Shown here: positions 36,632-45,463 of the stretch, piece after piece
How the letters are laid out: every line of letters starts with the position of its first letter
How positions within the stretch are numbered: the first letter of the stretch is position 1
NCBI RefSeq assembly: GCF_028330985.1
Contig: NZ_JAQMUE010000086.1
Span: 1 to 62,336 of the forward strand
Direction: 5' to 3'
Source: Roseofilum reptotaenium CS-1145
GTDB taxonomy: Bacteria > Cyanobacteriota > Cyanobacteriia > Cyanobacteriales > Desertifilaceae
Length of the DNA: 62,336 nucleotides
The notes under the pieces: generated by a model
Seen by the model: only the letters and a program-made list of their open reading frames with translations
Databases searched by the model: none
Told to the model about the DNA's origin: nothing
Position numbers and translations under genes: made by a program

Positions 36632-38026
36632 ATGAATACGGATATTAAAAATCTGCTCTCGGATTTAATCAAACGCTATCGCTCTCAAGTTGATTTCCTT
36701 GCTATCCGTCTGGAAGAAGCAGAAGCAACCGATATCTTGCTGCGGGGGAATAAAGTAGAAACCCTCAGCGAAGGCATTTCCCTAGGGGGACAAGTACGTG
36801 CTTGTTACAAAGGCGGTTGGGGAATGAGTAGCTTTAACCAACTGGGGGTATTGTCGAAGCGGATAGAAGAAGCGATCGCCTCTGCGCGGTTGGTGGGACA
36901 AGAAGAAACCATTCTAGCGCCGATTCCCATTATCGAAGATAGTCAGGTCTTGCCCCTGGGGGGAACCCATCCCAGGGAGATTCCCCTAATCGAGAAAAAG
37001 GAATTGTGCGATCGCTACGCCGACATTCTCCACAGTACCAATCCTCAAGTAGCCACAACCTCTGTACGCTACGGAGACTGCTGTCAGCGGATTATCTTGA
37101 TCACCTCTGAAGGAACGCTCATTGAGCAATCCTGGGTCGATTTAGAGATGCGCTTTGCCGCCACCGCTCGTCAGGGTTCCACTGTACAAACCGGACGGGA
37201 AACCACCGGATCGCGCAATGGGTACGAAGATTTAACCCAACTCGATAACCAAGTGCGATCGGCTGCCCAGCGTGCCGTTAATGCCCTCTCCCATCCTCCC
37301 ATTAAAGGCAATACCTACACCGTCGTCATCGATCCAATTTTAACCGGATTATTTGTCCATGAAGCCTTTGGTCACCTTTCAGAAGCCGATATGGCCTATG
37401 AAAACCCCGATATCCTGGAAGTGATGACCCTAGGGCGCAAATTTGGCCCGGACAACCTGCAAATTCTGGATGGTGGAGCACCACAAGGTCACCGAGGCAG
37501 TTATTTCTATGATGATGAAGGAACCCCAGCCACAACCACCCAACTGATCAAAGATGGGGTATTAGCTGGCCGTCTGCATTCGCGGGAAACCGCCGGCAAA
37601 CTGGGAGAGGAACCTACAGGGAATGCTCGTTGCCTCAATTATCATTATCCTCCCTTGGTACGAATGACCAATACCTGGATTGAGCGGGGGGAAACTCCTG
37701 TCAGCGATTTGTTTAGCGGTATTCAAGAAGGGGTTTACGCTAAAAACTGGCGAGGGGGAATGACCAATGGAGAAATGTTTACCTTTGGGGCAGGAGAAGC
37801 TTGGATGATTCGCAATGGGAAAATTGCTGAACCAGTACGAGATGTGACCCTTTCCGGCAATGTGTTTAGTACCTTAGCCGATATTGAGGGGATCGGTGAC
37901 GATTTTTACTGGGATGAGTCCGGCGGTTGTGGCAAAGGGGGACAAAATGGGTTGGCTGTCGGCTGTGGCGGCCCCTCCTTACGCATCCAGAATGTAGTGG
38001 TGGGGGGAGAAGCAGAGAATGAGTAA
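36632..38026 (+). CDS. tldD: TldD/PmbA-family metalloprotease
   Basis: A 464-residue peptidase related to TldD, which with TldE degrades or processes peptides in the cytoplasm. The zinc motif HExxxH is HEAFGH at residues 243-248, and the C-terminal Cys-rich loop GGCGKGGQ and GCGGP carries the family's third ligand region. Length is typical of TldD. No tldE partner is adjacent. It starts with MNTDIKNLLSDLI at an ATG preceded by a short AT-rich leader; a decayed VapBC pair lies upstream on the opposite strand. Confidence 0.9.
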   Translation: MNTDIKNLLSDLIKRYRSQVDFLAIRLEEAEATDILLRGNKVETLSEGISLGGQVRACYKGGWGMSSFNQLGVLSKRIEEAIASARLVGQEETILAPIPIIEDSQVLPLGGTHPREIPLIEKKELCDRYADILHSTNPQVATTSVRYGDCCQRIILITSEGTLIEQSWVDLEMRFAATARQGSTVQTGRETTGSRNGYEDLTQLDNQVRSAAQRAVNALSHPPIKGNTYTVVIDPILTGLFVHEAFGHLSEADMAYENPDILEVMTLGRKFGPDNLQILDGGAPQGHRGSYFYDDEGTPATTTQLIKDGVLAGRLHSRETAGKLGEEPTGNARCLNYHYPPLVRMTNTWIERGETPVSDLFSGIQEGVYAKNWRGGMTNGEMFTFGAGEAWMIRNGKIAEPVRDVTLSGNVFSTLADIEGIGDDFYWDESGGCGKGGQNGLAVGCGGPSLRIQNVVVGGEAENE

Positions 38027-38107
38027 ACTGTAATGAGATCAAGTCCGAGTCATCAGTTTAACGATGTATAGTGCGTTTCCACTCCTAGATTGTTTCGGGA
38101 GAACATT

Positions 38108-38166
38108 GCCTATTCCCTGTTCCCTATTCCCTATTCCCTATTACCTATTCCCCAGCGCAAAGCGCT
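38108..38166. repeat. STRR tract TTCCCTA with AGCGCAAAGCGCT palindrome
   Basis: Five to six heptamers of CCCTATT run from 38108 to 38152 and are directly followed by the palindrome AGCGCAAAGCGCT. The tract fills the gap between the convergent tldD and ccmK4 genes. Confidence 0.65.
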
Positions 38167-38212
38167 GTATGAGTAATGAGTGCCGTACCCATTACCCATT
38201 ACTCCTGACGGA

Positions 38213-38569
38213 TTATCCACCCACCGTTAATGAAGGTCGTGGTGTATCCCCTTCAACAGCTCTGCGATAGGACTCTACATTATCGTTGTAATCAATCGGG
38301 AGGACAGCAACTACGTTCTCGTGGGGACGGGGGATGATCACCCAGGATTCTAGGGTCGCGCCGTAAGCCTTCTCTACAGCGTCTATTCCTGCATCCATCG
38401 CCGTTTTGACCTCAGAAACATCTCCCCGGATATTTACGGTAAATCGAGCGCTCCCAACGCGAATATAGCCGACTAAGGTAATCCGTCCCGCTTTTACCAT
38501 TGCGTCAGCAGCAGCCAAAATACCTGGGAACCCTTTAGTTTCAATCGCTCCAACAGCTTGCTGTCCCAT
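38213..38569 (-). CDS. ccmK4: Carboxysome shell hexamer protein CcmK4
   Basis: A 118-residue bacterial microcompartment (Pfam00936) protein that forms hexagonal tiles of the beta-carboxysome shell. Diagnostic sequence includes AVGAIETKGFPGILAAADAM, VKAGRITLVGYIRVGSARF and SWVIIPRPHENVVAVLPIDY. The closest family member by these motifs is CcmK4. It lies 146 bp downstream of a CcmK3-like gene on the same strand, matching the satellite ccmK3-ccmK4 locus of many beta-cyanobacteria, away from the main ccmKLMNO operon. The C-terminal tail (RPSLTVGG) is probably disordered. Confidence 0.9.
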   Translation of the reverse strand: MGQQAVGAIETKGFPGILAAADAMVKAGRITLVGYIRVGSARFTVNIRGDVSEVKTAMDAGIDAVEKAYGATLESWVIIPRPHENVVAVLPIDYNDNVESYRRAVEGDTPRPSLTVGG

Positions 38570-38650
38570 AATTGTTGCTCCTAATGTTAATCAATAACCA
38601 TTTTTATGCAAGATTTTATTGTAGGGGTTTAGGGGGTCACTTGAGTCAAC

Positions 38651-38712
38651 AAAATGGGTAATGGGTAATGGGTAAAACCCGGTTTGCCTATTCCCTATTC
38701 CCTATTCCCTAC
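38651..38712. repeat. STRR tracts between ccmK3 and ccmK4
   Basis: GGGTAAT heptamers at 38651-38673 and CCCTATT heptamers at 38681-38705 are separated by AAAACCCGGTTTG, which resembles the REP arm. The tract fills the ccmK4-ccmK3 spacer and may alter transcript stability and the ratio of the two shell proteins. Confidence 0.6.
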
Positions 38713-38715
38713 TGC

Positions 38716-39021
38716 CTAGCGAAAGGGTTCACTGACTTCCGTGTAGTCGATGGGAAGTACGGCTTGGACATTTTCGGGGGGATTGGGGACAATGTAGTGC
38801 ATCATCACTTTGCCTCCGTAGACTTTTTCCGCTTCCTGAATGCCCACTTCCATTGCTGGCACAACTTCAGATGTCCCCCCACGAATCGCTATGACAAAGT
38901 TGCCACTTTCGGCACGGTCGAAATAGACTAGGGTTACTCGTGCTGCTTTAACCATGGAATCAGCAGCAGCGAGAATGGAAGGAAATCCTAGGGTTTGGAT
39001 GACACCAACAGCTTCAGGCAC
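38716..39021 (-). CDS. ccmK3: Carboxysome shell protein CcmK3
   Basis: A 101-residue Pfam00936 shell protein. The sequence EAVGVIQTLGFPSILAAADS, the altered pore/edge region VYFDRAESGNFVIAIRGGTS and HYIVPNPPENVQAVLPIDYT are the CcmK3 pattern; CcmK3 usually does not form homohexamers but co-assembles with CcmK4, and may cap the shell. Gene order ccmK3-ccmK4 fits. It starts with MPEAVGVIQTL. The distance to ilvH upstream is 91 bp. Confidence 0.9.
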   Translation of the reverse strand: MPEAVGVIQTLGFPSILAAADSMVKAARVTLVYFDRAESGNFVIAIRGGTSEVVPAMEVGIQEAEKVYGGKVMMHYIVPNPPENVQAVLPIDYTEVSEPFR

Positions 39022-39112
39022 AGTTTTTCTCCTTTTAGGGGCATTGAGGTGAGTTCACAAAGGTGATTTCACTATTATTGTAGGGGAGAAAGGCGATCGC
39101 GCTGCTTTGGCT

Positions 39113-39634
39113 TTAAGCTAATTTAGCTTCTAGAGATTTGAGCAATTCTGTATTCACCCCAGATTCACGGGTGAGGGCAATTTTACCGGTGCGGGCAATT
39201 TCCCGAATGCCAAATTTTTGCAGCACTTGGACAATGGCGACCATTTTTCCCGGGTCTCCGACAACTTCCAAGGTTAGAGAATCTTCCGCTACATCCACGA
39301 CACGGGAGCGGAAAATATTGGCTAACTCAATAATTTCCGAGCGACTTTGAGCCGGAGCATTAACTTTGAGCAACATTAATTCCCGTTCTACACAGGGGCT
39401 GTCCGTTAAGTCTTGTACTTTGAGGACATTAATTTGTTTGTAGAGTTGTTTGGTTATTTGTTCGATAATTTTGTTATCTCCAGGTACAACCATAGTAATC
39501 CGAGAGACTCCAAGCTGTTCGGCTGGCCCGACGGCTAGACTTTCGATGTTAAAGCCGCGACGAGCAAACAAACCAGAAATGCGACTTAAGACTCCAGCTT
39601 CATCTTCTACCAGTACAGAAAGGGTATGTTTCAT
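39113..39634 (-). CDS. ilvH: Acetolactate synthase small (regulatory) subunit
   Basis: A 173-residue regulatory subunit that activates acetolactate synthase and confers valine feedback inhibition in branched-chain amino acid synthesis. The N-terminal ACT domain is visible ([34 protein letters not shown]) followed by the second ACT-like part with [10 protein letters not shown] and [16 protein letters not shown]. The length is standard. The large subunit ilvB is not in the window. It is divergent from infC, separated by 426 bp. Confidence 0.96.
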   Translation of the reverse strand: MKHTLSVLVEDEAGVLSRISGLFARRGFNIESLAVGPAEQLGVSRITMVVPGDNKIIEQITKQLYKQINVLKVQDLTDSPCVERELMLLKVNAPAQSRSEIIELANIFRSRVVDVAEDSLTLEVVGDPGKMVAIVQVLQKFGIREIARTGKIALTRESGVNTELLKSLEAKLA

Positions 39635-40060
39635 AGTTGCTTCATCCGCTTACAGGTGATACAATCAGGTTCTGATTTTAGGTTTAATCTTACAGTATAC
39701 GCCATAGACCCAACTATGATAGGAGGCTTGACTCGGCGATCGCCGACCCTATAATCCTTTCTTAAGATTAATCTGGGTTAATCACTCAATGAATCAGTAC
39801 TGTACCAACCTTAAGACCCTTCAGTCCCGCTCAGAAGCACTCAAAAGGGTCACAATCCTGGTCTAGAGCAAGAAAGAAGTTAAAAATGTAGGGCAATTCA
39901 AAATCTGTCAGTTACAATGACAGAAAATCATCCATTTTGCCCACCTCTCCCACCAATTAAGGAATGGGGAGGTTGTGTGTAAACCTGATATCGGGTTCTC
40001 CTGAACCCTTAGATTCAATAGCCTACCATTGTTCTATCCCTAGAAAAACGAAAAACGCCT
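39635..40060. other. Long leader region between ilvH and infC
   Basis: A 426-bp gene-free stretch that holds the ilvH promoter and the infC leader. It contains hairpins CTGTCA/TGACAG (39905-39923), a stem ACCTCTCC/GGGGAGGT (near 39942-39973), and GGGTTC/GAACCC (39993-40008). The last two lie within 120 bp of the infC start and could regulate translation or transcription; no T-tract follows them. I saw no small ORF with a recognisable product. Confidence 0.45.
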
Positions 40061-40594
40061 GTGGTTGACAAGAAAAGAAATCGCGATCTACCCCAAATTA
40101 ACGAACGGATTCAATATCCCAAGGTTCGAGTCATTGATGGTGAGAACAAACAACTTGGCATTCTATCGCTCAAAGAGGCCCTAAAGCTTGCACAACAAGA
40201 AGAACAAGACCTGGTTCTAGTCAGCGATAAAGCCGATCCCCCGGTATGCCGAATTCAGGACTACGGAAAATTTAAGTTTGAGCAAGAAAAGAAAGCCCGC
40301 GAAGCTAAGAAAAAACAGCACACCTCTGATGTTAAAGAAGTGAAAATGCGTTATAAAATTGAGGAACATGATTACAATGTGCGCCTCAAGAACGCCAGGA
40401 AGTTTCTCCAGAAAGGAGATAAAGTTAAAGCAACAATTAACTTTAAAGGGCGGGAAGCCCAGCATAGCGATTTGGCAGAAGGGTTGCTCAAACGCTTGGC
40501 CAAAGATCTAGAAGAAGAAGCCGAAATACAGCAAGAACCGAAGCGGGAAGGGCGCAATATGATGATGCTTCTCTCGCCGAAAAAACAGTCATAA
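40061..40594 (+). CDS. infC: Translation initiation factor IF-3
   Basis: A 177-residue factor that binds the 30S subunit and checks start-codon pairing. N-terminal domain: [20 protein letters not shown]; the linker is Lys-rich ([14 protein letters not shown]); the C-terminal domain has [20 protein letters not shown] and [15 protein letters not shown]. The chosen start is GTG at 40061 ([11 protein letters not shown]). Unusual starts are typical of infC, since IF-3 controls its own level by start-codon discrimination in E. coli; whether that happens here is unknown. The long leader suggests extra regulation. Confidence 0.95.
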   Translation: MVDKKRNRDLPQINERIQYPKVRVIDGENKQLGILSLKEALKLAQQEEQDLVLVSDKADPPVCRIQDYGKFKFEQEKKAREAKKKQHTSDVKEVKMRYKIEEHDYNVRLKNARKFLQKGDKVKATINFKGREAQHSDLAEGLLKRLAKDLEEEAEIQQEPKREGRNMMMLLSPKKQS

Positions 40595-40669
40595 GTCATA
40601 CTCTACTTAGGTGAACAGAGACTCTCTTGAGAGCCTAGGTAGAGCTAGACCGATGTAAACGACCAAAAT

Positions 40670-43600
40670 ATGGAACTCAACTATCAGGGACGCAGCTTAA
40701 ACCGGTGGGGACAACGATTCTTCCAATGGTTTAACCTTCGGCCAGACGAAAGTGAGCGTACAGTATTAATGCTGGCGTTTTATACCGCAAGTTGTGTGGG
40801 ACTCAGTTGGACAGAAGCGAGTACCGCTGATTTGTTCTTGCAACGATTTGGAGCCGAATCTTTACCCTGGATTTATATTGCTAGTGCTGTAATGGGTTCA
40901 GGATTAGGGTTTTTGTATGACTGGTTGCAGACCCTGCTCCCTTTGCGTAAGGTGATTGTGATTACAGCCGTACTGATGGCGATCCCCTTATTTCTATTAC
41001 ACCTAGGGTTAGATCTAGTTATTATCGCCCCCATCTTGATTTTTTTGCTGCGCCTGTGGTGTGAAGCGATCTTTATTCTCAATGAACTCAATACCAGTAT
41101 TTGCGCTAATCAACTGTTTAATATTCGAGAAATCAAGCGCACTTATCCACTGATTTCTAGTGGGATTCTGATGGCCGATGTGGTCAGTGGATTTTCATTG
41201 CCGGTGCTGTTAACGTTTCTGCGAGTCGAGAATATCCTCATTTGTGCCAGTGTCTTGATGTTTGTGGGGGGAGGCGTTGCATTTTATCTGACTCAAAATT
41301 ATCAGCAATTTTTTCCCGATACTCCCAATCGTGTCTCTCAAGAAGAAGCATCAGACTTTACCCAGCGCCGGTTAGGTCGTCCGGTATGGCGGTATGTCAT
41401 TCCCTTAATTCTGTTCTTTTTCGTTGCCCAAGGGTCTTTGCAGTTGGTTGAATTCCAGTTTTTTGACCAGCTTGAAAAAAAACTTAATTCGGGAGAAGTT
41501 GCCAGTTTTCTCGGGTTTTTCAATGGTGTTTTGGGAATCTTTGAACTGGTTCTGCAATGGTTTGTTTCTTCTCGGTTGATTGAACGCTTGGGCGTATTTG
41601 TGGCTGCGTCCTTACTGCCCGGAATGATGGGGATTATCAGTTTGGTGTCGTTGGGCAAGGTGGCAGATTTATTTTGGTGTCTGATTACGCTGAAGTTTTT
41701 TGATGATTTGTTGCGCTATACGGTGGTCTTGGGGTTGGGGCCGGCTCTGTTTCAGCCGCTTCCAGAGAGTATTCGTAATGGTATCCAGACTTGGCGGGCG
41801 ATCGCCGAACCGATCTCAACTGGGGTAACGGGTTTGTTGCTCTTGGGAACGATTTGGTTTTGCAATCAAATTCTGCCCCAATTTCAAGACCGTCAGTCAG
41901 ATATCTTCCTGTTCCAAACCATTCTCATCGCCTTGGGATGGTTATTAGCCATTTTCTTCCTCCGCTCTGGGTATGTGCAACTGTTGGTGTCGAGTGCCAA
42001 AAGTGGCCGCTTAGGGGTCTCGGATGTGGATTTGCGATCGCTACAACGCAATGTGGCCGAAACCCTCAAACAACCAGGAGCAGAAGAAGATAAGCGCTCT
42101 TGCATTGAACTGCTCAACCGGTTTGACTCCCAAAATATTAACGAGGTACTGGTTCCCCTGCTCCCTTCCCTCTCTCCTGCTCTACAACGCCAAAGCTTAG
42201 AGGTGCTACTGGAACATCCCCAACCCAAGGATGTAGAATCCATTCGCGCTCTCACCCAAACCTCCTTACTACCCGATGTGTTGGCTCTTGCCCTACGCTA
42301 CATTTGGCTCACGGAACCGGAACCCGATATCCGTCAGTTACGCAGCTATCTGCAACCGGCGGTCGATCCGGTGGTGCGGTCAACGGCGGCTGCTTTAATG
42401 TTACGACGAGGGAATGCGAAAGCTAAAGCGGAAGCAACGAATACCCTGCGACGGATGGTTACCAGCGAACAGGAACGGGAGCGGGTGATGGGATGTCGTG
42501 CTTTGGGGGAAGCGGTGTATATGCAAGCGCTACGGCTCTATGTGCCCAATTTACTTCAGGATGATTCCCTGCGGGTGCGCTGTGCCCTTCTAGAGGCGAT
42601 CGCCGCTACCCGTCTAGAAGAATATTATCCCTCTTTGCTGCGCGGTCTTTACTATCAATCCACCCGTGAAGCAGCGTGTAAAGCTTTAGTGCGCTTACGC
42701 CATGAAGCCATTCCCCTATTATTAGATTTAGCCCGTGATATCTATAAGCCCGATCTAGTGCGCATGTACGCTTGGATGACCATTGGTGATATTAGAACGC
42801 CAGAGTCCTTGCATGTCTTAACCCAAAATTTAATGGCTTCCTGGGGAACCACTCGGCGCAATATCCTCAAAATCCTGATTAAATTACCCGATGATACAGG
42901 GATTGAACAGGTACAAGCCGTCTTAGGGCGATCGGGGATTGAATTATTAATCGATCAAGAACTCATGTTTATCGGGCAGCTCTATGCAGGACGTTTAGAT
43001 CTAGCTGAGGATCGAGTTTCAGGTCGAGAAGCTCAATTGTTACAGCGATCGCTCGCCGATCTCGAAACAGATTCTATTGATCGCTGCTTCTTATTGATGA
43101 AGTTCTTGTATCCCATCCAGAGCGTACAAGCGGCTGCCTTTAACCTTCAGTCCAATTCCATGAGCAGTCAAGCGAAAGGGTTAGAAATTTTAGACAATAT
43201 TGTAGATATTCCCCATAAGAAAGCACTGTTAACGGTACTCGATCAATATGCGATCGCCGAAAAACTCTCTTATCTGGAAGATTTATTCTTATATGAACCG
43301 CTCAGTCCCAGCGATCGCCTGCGCCATCTTCTCGACCTTCGTCATTTTCTCTCAGATTGGCCCTTAGCTTGCTGTTTCCATGTCGCTCAAGCCTTCCGCT
43401 GGAGTACCACTACTGAACATATTCTGGCTGGACTACGGCATCCGAGGGGGTTTGTACGGGAAGCCGTCTTGAATTATCTTAAAGTAGCAAGCCCTTCAAC
43501 CTTGAGTCAATTGTTGCCTATGCTCAAAAACGATCCCGATCGCCTAGTGGCTGGCCAAGTTCAAGCCTTAATTGAAGAGTGTGGACTCTCCCATATTCAG

Positions 43601-43678
43601 GACTCCTCACCCTCAATCTTGAGTGAAGATGCCTCAGATTTCCCCATCCCCCCATTTCCCTATCCCCCATCCCCCTAA
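40670..43678 (+). CDS. Transporter-like membrane domain fused to HEAT repeats
   Basis: A 1002-residue protein. Residues about 30-440 have about twelve hydrophobic helices and resemble the MFS / ATP-ADP-translocase (NTT) fold (LAFYTASCVGLSWTEASTAD, NELNTSICANQLFNIREIKR). Residues about 450-980 are soluble and made of HEAT-like helical repeats (e.g. VLEHPQPKDVESIRALTQTS). It is followed 18 bp later by a cyclic-nucleotide-binding protein on the same strand, and in other bacteria these three parts can be fused. A ligand-controlled transporter is plausible but the substrate is unknown. Confidence 0.75.
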   Translation: MELNYQGRSLNRWGQRFFQWFNLRPDESERTVLMLAFYTASCVGLSWTEASTADLFLQRFGAESLPWIYIASAVMGSGLGFLYDWLQTLLPLRKVIVITAVLMAIPLFLLHLGLDLVIIAPILIFLLRLWCEAIFILNELNTSICANQLFNIREIKRTYPLISSGILMADVVSGFSLPVLLTFLRVENILICASVLMFVGGGVAFYLTQNYQQFFPDTPNRVSQEEASDFTQRRLGRPVWRYVIPLILFFFVAQGSLQLVEFQFFDQLEKKLNSGEVASFLGFFNGVLGIFELVLQWFVSSRLIERLGVFVAASLLPGMMGIISLVSLGKVADLFWCLITLKFFDDLLRYTVVLGLGPALFQPLPESIRNGIQTWRAIAEPISTGVTGLLLLGTIWFCNQILPQFQDRQSDIFLFQTILIALGWLLAIFFLRSGYVQLLVSSAKSGRLGVSDVDLRSLQRNVAETLKQPGAEEDKRSCIELLNRFDSQNINEVLVPLLPSLSPALQRQSLEVLLEHPQPKDVESIRALTQTSLLPDVLALALRYIWLTEPEPDIRQLRSYLQPAVDPVVRSTAAALMLRRGNAKAKAEATNTLRRMVTSEQERERVMGCRALGEAVYMQALRLYVPNLLQDDSLRVRCALLEAIAATRLEEYYPSLLRGLYYQSTREAACKALVRLRHEAIPLLLDLARDIYKPDLVRMYAWMTIGDIRTPESLHVLTQNLMASWGTTRRNILKILIKLPDDTGIEQVQAVLGRSGIELLIDQELMFIGQLYAGRLDLAEDRVSGREAQLLQRSLADLETDSIDRCFLLMKFLYPIQSVQAAAFNLQSNSMSSQAKGLEILDNIVDIPHKKALLTVLDQYAIAEKLSYLEDLFLYEPLSPSDRLRHLLDLRHFLSDWPLACCFHVAQAFRWSTTTEHILAGLRHPRGFVREAVLNYLKVASPSTLSQLLPMLKNDPDRLVAGQVQALIEECGLSHIQDSSPSILSEDASDFPIPPFPYPPSP

Positions 43679-43696
43679 TCCCGACCCGGAGAAGTT

Positions 43697-44164
43697 ATGT
43701 TAAGTAGCGTTGACCGCTTGCTGTTTGTGCGAGGTGTTCCCATCTTTAAAGAGTTACGGGATGATTTTTTAGTGCGATTGGCCTCGATTATGGATGAGTT
43801 ATCGTTTCCCGCTGGGCAAACGATTTTTACGCAAGGACAAGAAGGACGCTCTCTGTATATTGTGGTCTCCGGACGGGTAAGGGTGCATATTGGCGATCGC
43901 GATTTGGCTTATTTGGATAAGGGAACGACCTTTGGAGAAATGTCCCTGTTTGATGCAGAACCGAGATCGGCTTCTGTAACGGCGATCGAAACCTGTGATT
44001 GTTTGGTTTTAACTCAACAACAACTCTATGATGCCATTGATGAAACTCCAGGCATTGCGGTTAATATTATTCGCTTGCTTTCTCGACGTATTCGCGAATT
44101 AAACCAGAAAATTAATGCCCAAGAAAGTAAGATTCAAGAATTACAATTATCTAGCAAGCATTAG
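43697..44164 (+). CDS. Cyclic-nucleotide-binding domain protein
   Basis: A 155-residue stand-alone CNB (CAP-like) domain. The phosphate-binding cassette is FGEMSLFDAEPRSASVTA with the key Glu and Arg of a cNMP pocket. There is no HTH DNA-binding domain, so it is not a CRP-type regulator; the C-terminal helix (IRELNQKINAQESKIQEL) could be a coiled-coil dimerisation helix. It forms an operon with the MFS/HEAT gene 18 bp upstream and may be its regulatory partner. Confidence 0.85.
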   Translation: MLSSVDRLLFVRGVPIFKELRDDFLVRLASIMDELSFPAGQTIFTQGQEGRSLYIVVSGRVRVHIGDRDLAYLDKGTTFGEMSLFDAEPRSASVTAIETCDCLVLTQQQLYDAIDETPGIAVNIIRLLSRRIRELNQKINAQESKIQELQLSSKH

Positions 44165-44169
44165 GAAGT

Positions 44170-44204
44170 GGTAGGGAATAGGGAATGGGGAATAGGGAAT
44201 GGGG
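44170..44204. repeat. STRR tract GGGAATA/GGGAATG
   Basis: Four to five heptamers of GGGAATA and GGGAATG follow the CNB stop codon. It is the same heptamer family as at 38108 and 38681, in the opposite orientation. Confidence 0.6.
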
Positions 44205-44214
44205 TCTAATCCTT

Positions 44215-44245
44215 ATGTAGGGGCAAAAAATTTTCGTCCCTACAT
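44215..44245. terminator. Bidirectional hairpin between convergent genes
   Basis: ATGTAGGG at 44215-44222 pairs with CCCTACAT at 44238-44245, with AAAAAATTTT in the loop. It separates the CNB gene (plus) from the TPR gene (minus). Confidence 0.65.
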
Positions 44246-44277
44246 AAATGTCTCAGTGTTATTTGAATTGACTATAA

Positions 44278-45417
44278 TTATTCATCATTCATCAATCCTT
44301 GAATCAGCTCGGTATAATACTCCGTTCTTACATTAAGGTGTTGGGCGAATTTCAGCCCTCGTTCAAGGGCAGCTAGGGCTTGTTCTCGTTGATCGAGAGC
44401 ACTATGGATCTCGGCAATGCGTTCATAGGTGTTCATCATGCCATAAGCATCATAGGCTTGAGCTTGAGTCCCTAGAAGCGAGCGATAAACGGCTAAAGCT
44501 TCGGGGAATTTCTGTTGGTTGTTATAGAGTATTCCCAAGGATTGTAGAGCTTCGGCAGCATAGGCAAGGTGTTGCTGTTCAAAGGCAATCAGGTAGGCTT
44601 GTTCGTAGAGTTGGGCACTGGTTTTAAGGTTACCTAGGGTTTCGTAGTGTTTGGCGATCGCTATTTGTTCCTTGGGAATTGAATTAACTTGCCCTAATCG
44701 ATCGTACAGGTTAATGAGATTCAGTCGCGTGGCGATCGCTCCTTCCCACTCCTCCATCTGCTCGTAACTATAGGCTAACTGTTGATAAGCCTGAATTTGA
44801 GTCAGAACATCCTCCTGTTCTTGGGCAAAACTCAAAACCCCTTCATATCCGGCAACGGCTTGGGGATAATCAAACCAATTGAGGTGGGTTTGGGCAATTT
44901 GCCCTAGAAGTGTATTTTGTTGCTCCTCATTAGAGTCTTCAATTGCCAGATGTAAGAGTTTCTGATAGACTCCTACAGCAGATTGGGGCGATCGCAATTG
45001 TTGATAGGCAACGCCCAATTCCTGCAACGTTTCCTGGTCTGTGCCTTCCACGTCTCCCTGAATTTGATCTAACCGAGCCATAATTTGCCGAAGCATCACT
45101 AACTCCCCCTCCGACCAAGCAATAGCTCCAACTCGTGAGAGTGCTTGGATTTCTGGAATGATTCCTAATCCTTGGCGTAACTCTAATTCCTGCTGCCAGA
45201 GTTGAAACGCTTCAGGTTGATTTCCCTGTTGTAGTAACTCTAGGGCTTCTTCATGAAGGGTTTCCACATCTGAAGATTCTACAACGCGATCGGAGAGTAC
45301 AGGCTCGGCCGCAACGGGCAAAGTCCATAACCCCCCCAGGCAAATTATCCAAGGAGCCAGATATTGCGCTACACGCTGGGGAGTTAAAGTCATAAGCTTG
45401 TTATATAGCGTTTTCAA
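44278..45417 (-). CDS. Exported TPR-repeat protein
   Basis: A 379-residue protein with an N-terminal signal-like helix (APWIICLGGLWTLPVAAEP, cleavage likely after AEP region) followed by about eight TPR units over residues 60-370 (e.g. EALELLQQGNQPEAFQLWQQ, AAEALQSLGILYNNQQKFPE, ALDQREQALAALERGLKFAQ). It is predicted to be periplasmic or envelope-bound and to mediate protein contacts. The start at 45417 gives MKTLYNKL; an ATG eight codons later (MTLTPQRV) is an alternative. The next gene upstream is the sulfotransferase fusion, separated by a hairpin. Confidence 0.8.
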   Translation of the reverse strand: MKTLYNKLMTLTPQRVAQYLAPWIICLGGLWTLPVAAEPVLSDRVVESSDVETLHEEALELLQQGNQPEAFQLWQQELELRQGLGIIPEIQALSRVGAIAWSEGELVMLRQIMARLDQIQGDVEGTDQETLQELGVAYQQLRSPQSAVGVYQKLLHLAIEDSNEEQQNTLLGQIAQTHLNWFDYPQAVAGYEGVLSFAQEQEDVLTQIQAYQQLAYSYEQMEEWEGAIATRLNLINLYDRLGQVNSIPKEQIAIAKHYETLGNLKTSAQLYEQAYLIAFEQQHLAYAAEALQSLGILYNNQQKFPEALAVYRSLLGTQAQAYDAYGMMNTYERIAEIHSALDQREQALAALERGLKFAQHLNVRTEYYTELIQGLMNDE

Positions 45418-45435
45418 ATGATAAACAGAAATTCT

Positions 45436-45463
45436 GTAGGGGCGAACGGCCGTTCGCCCCTAC
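45436..45463 (-). terminator. 28-bp palindromic hairpin overlapping a stop codon
   Basis: GTAGGGGCGAACGG and its exact complement form a perfect palindrome. Its right end includes the TAG stop codon of the methyltransferase/sulfotransferase gene, so it is placed as that gene's terminator. A related GTAGGGG hairpin is at 44215. Confidence 0.6.

Noticed and set aside
41791-42255. ORFs in other frames inside the transporter-HEAT gene
   Set aside because: They overlap a well-supported 1002-residue coding sequence and show no family motifs.
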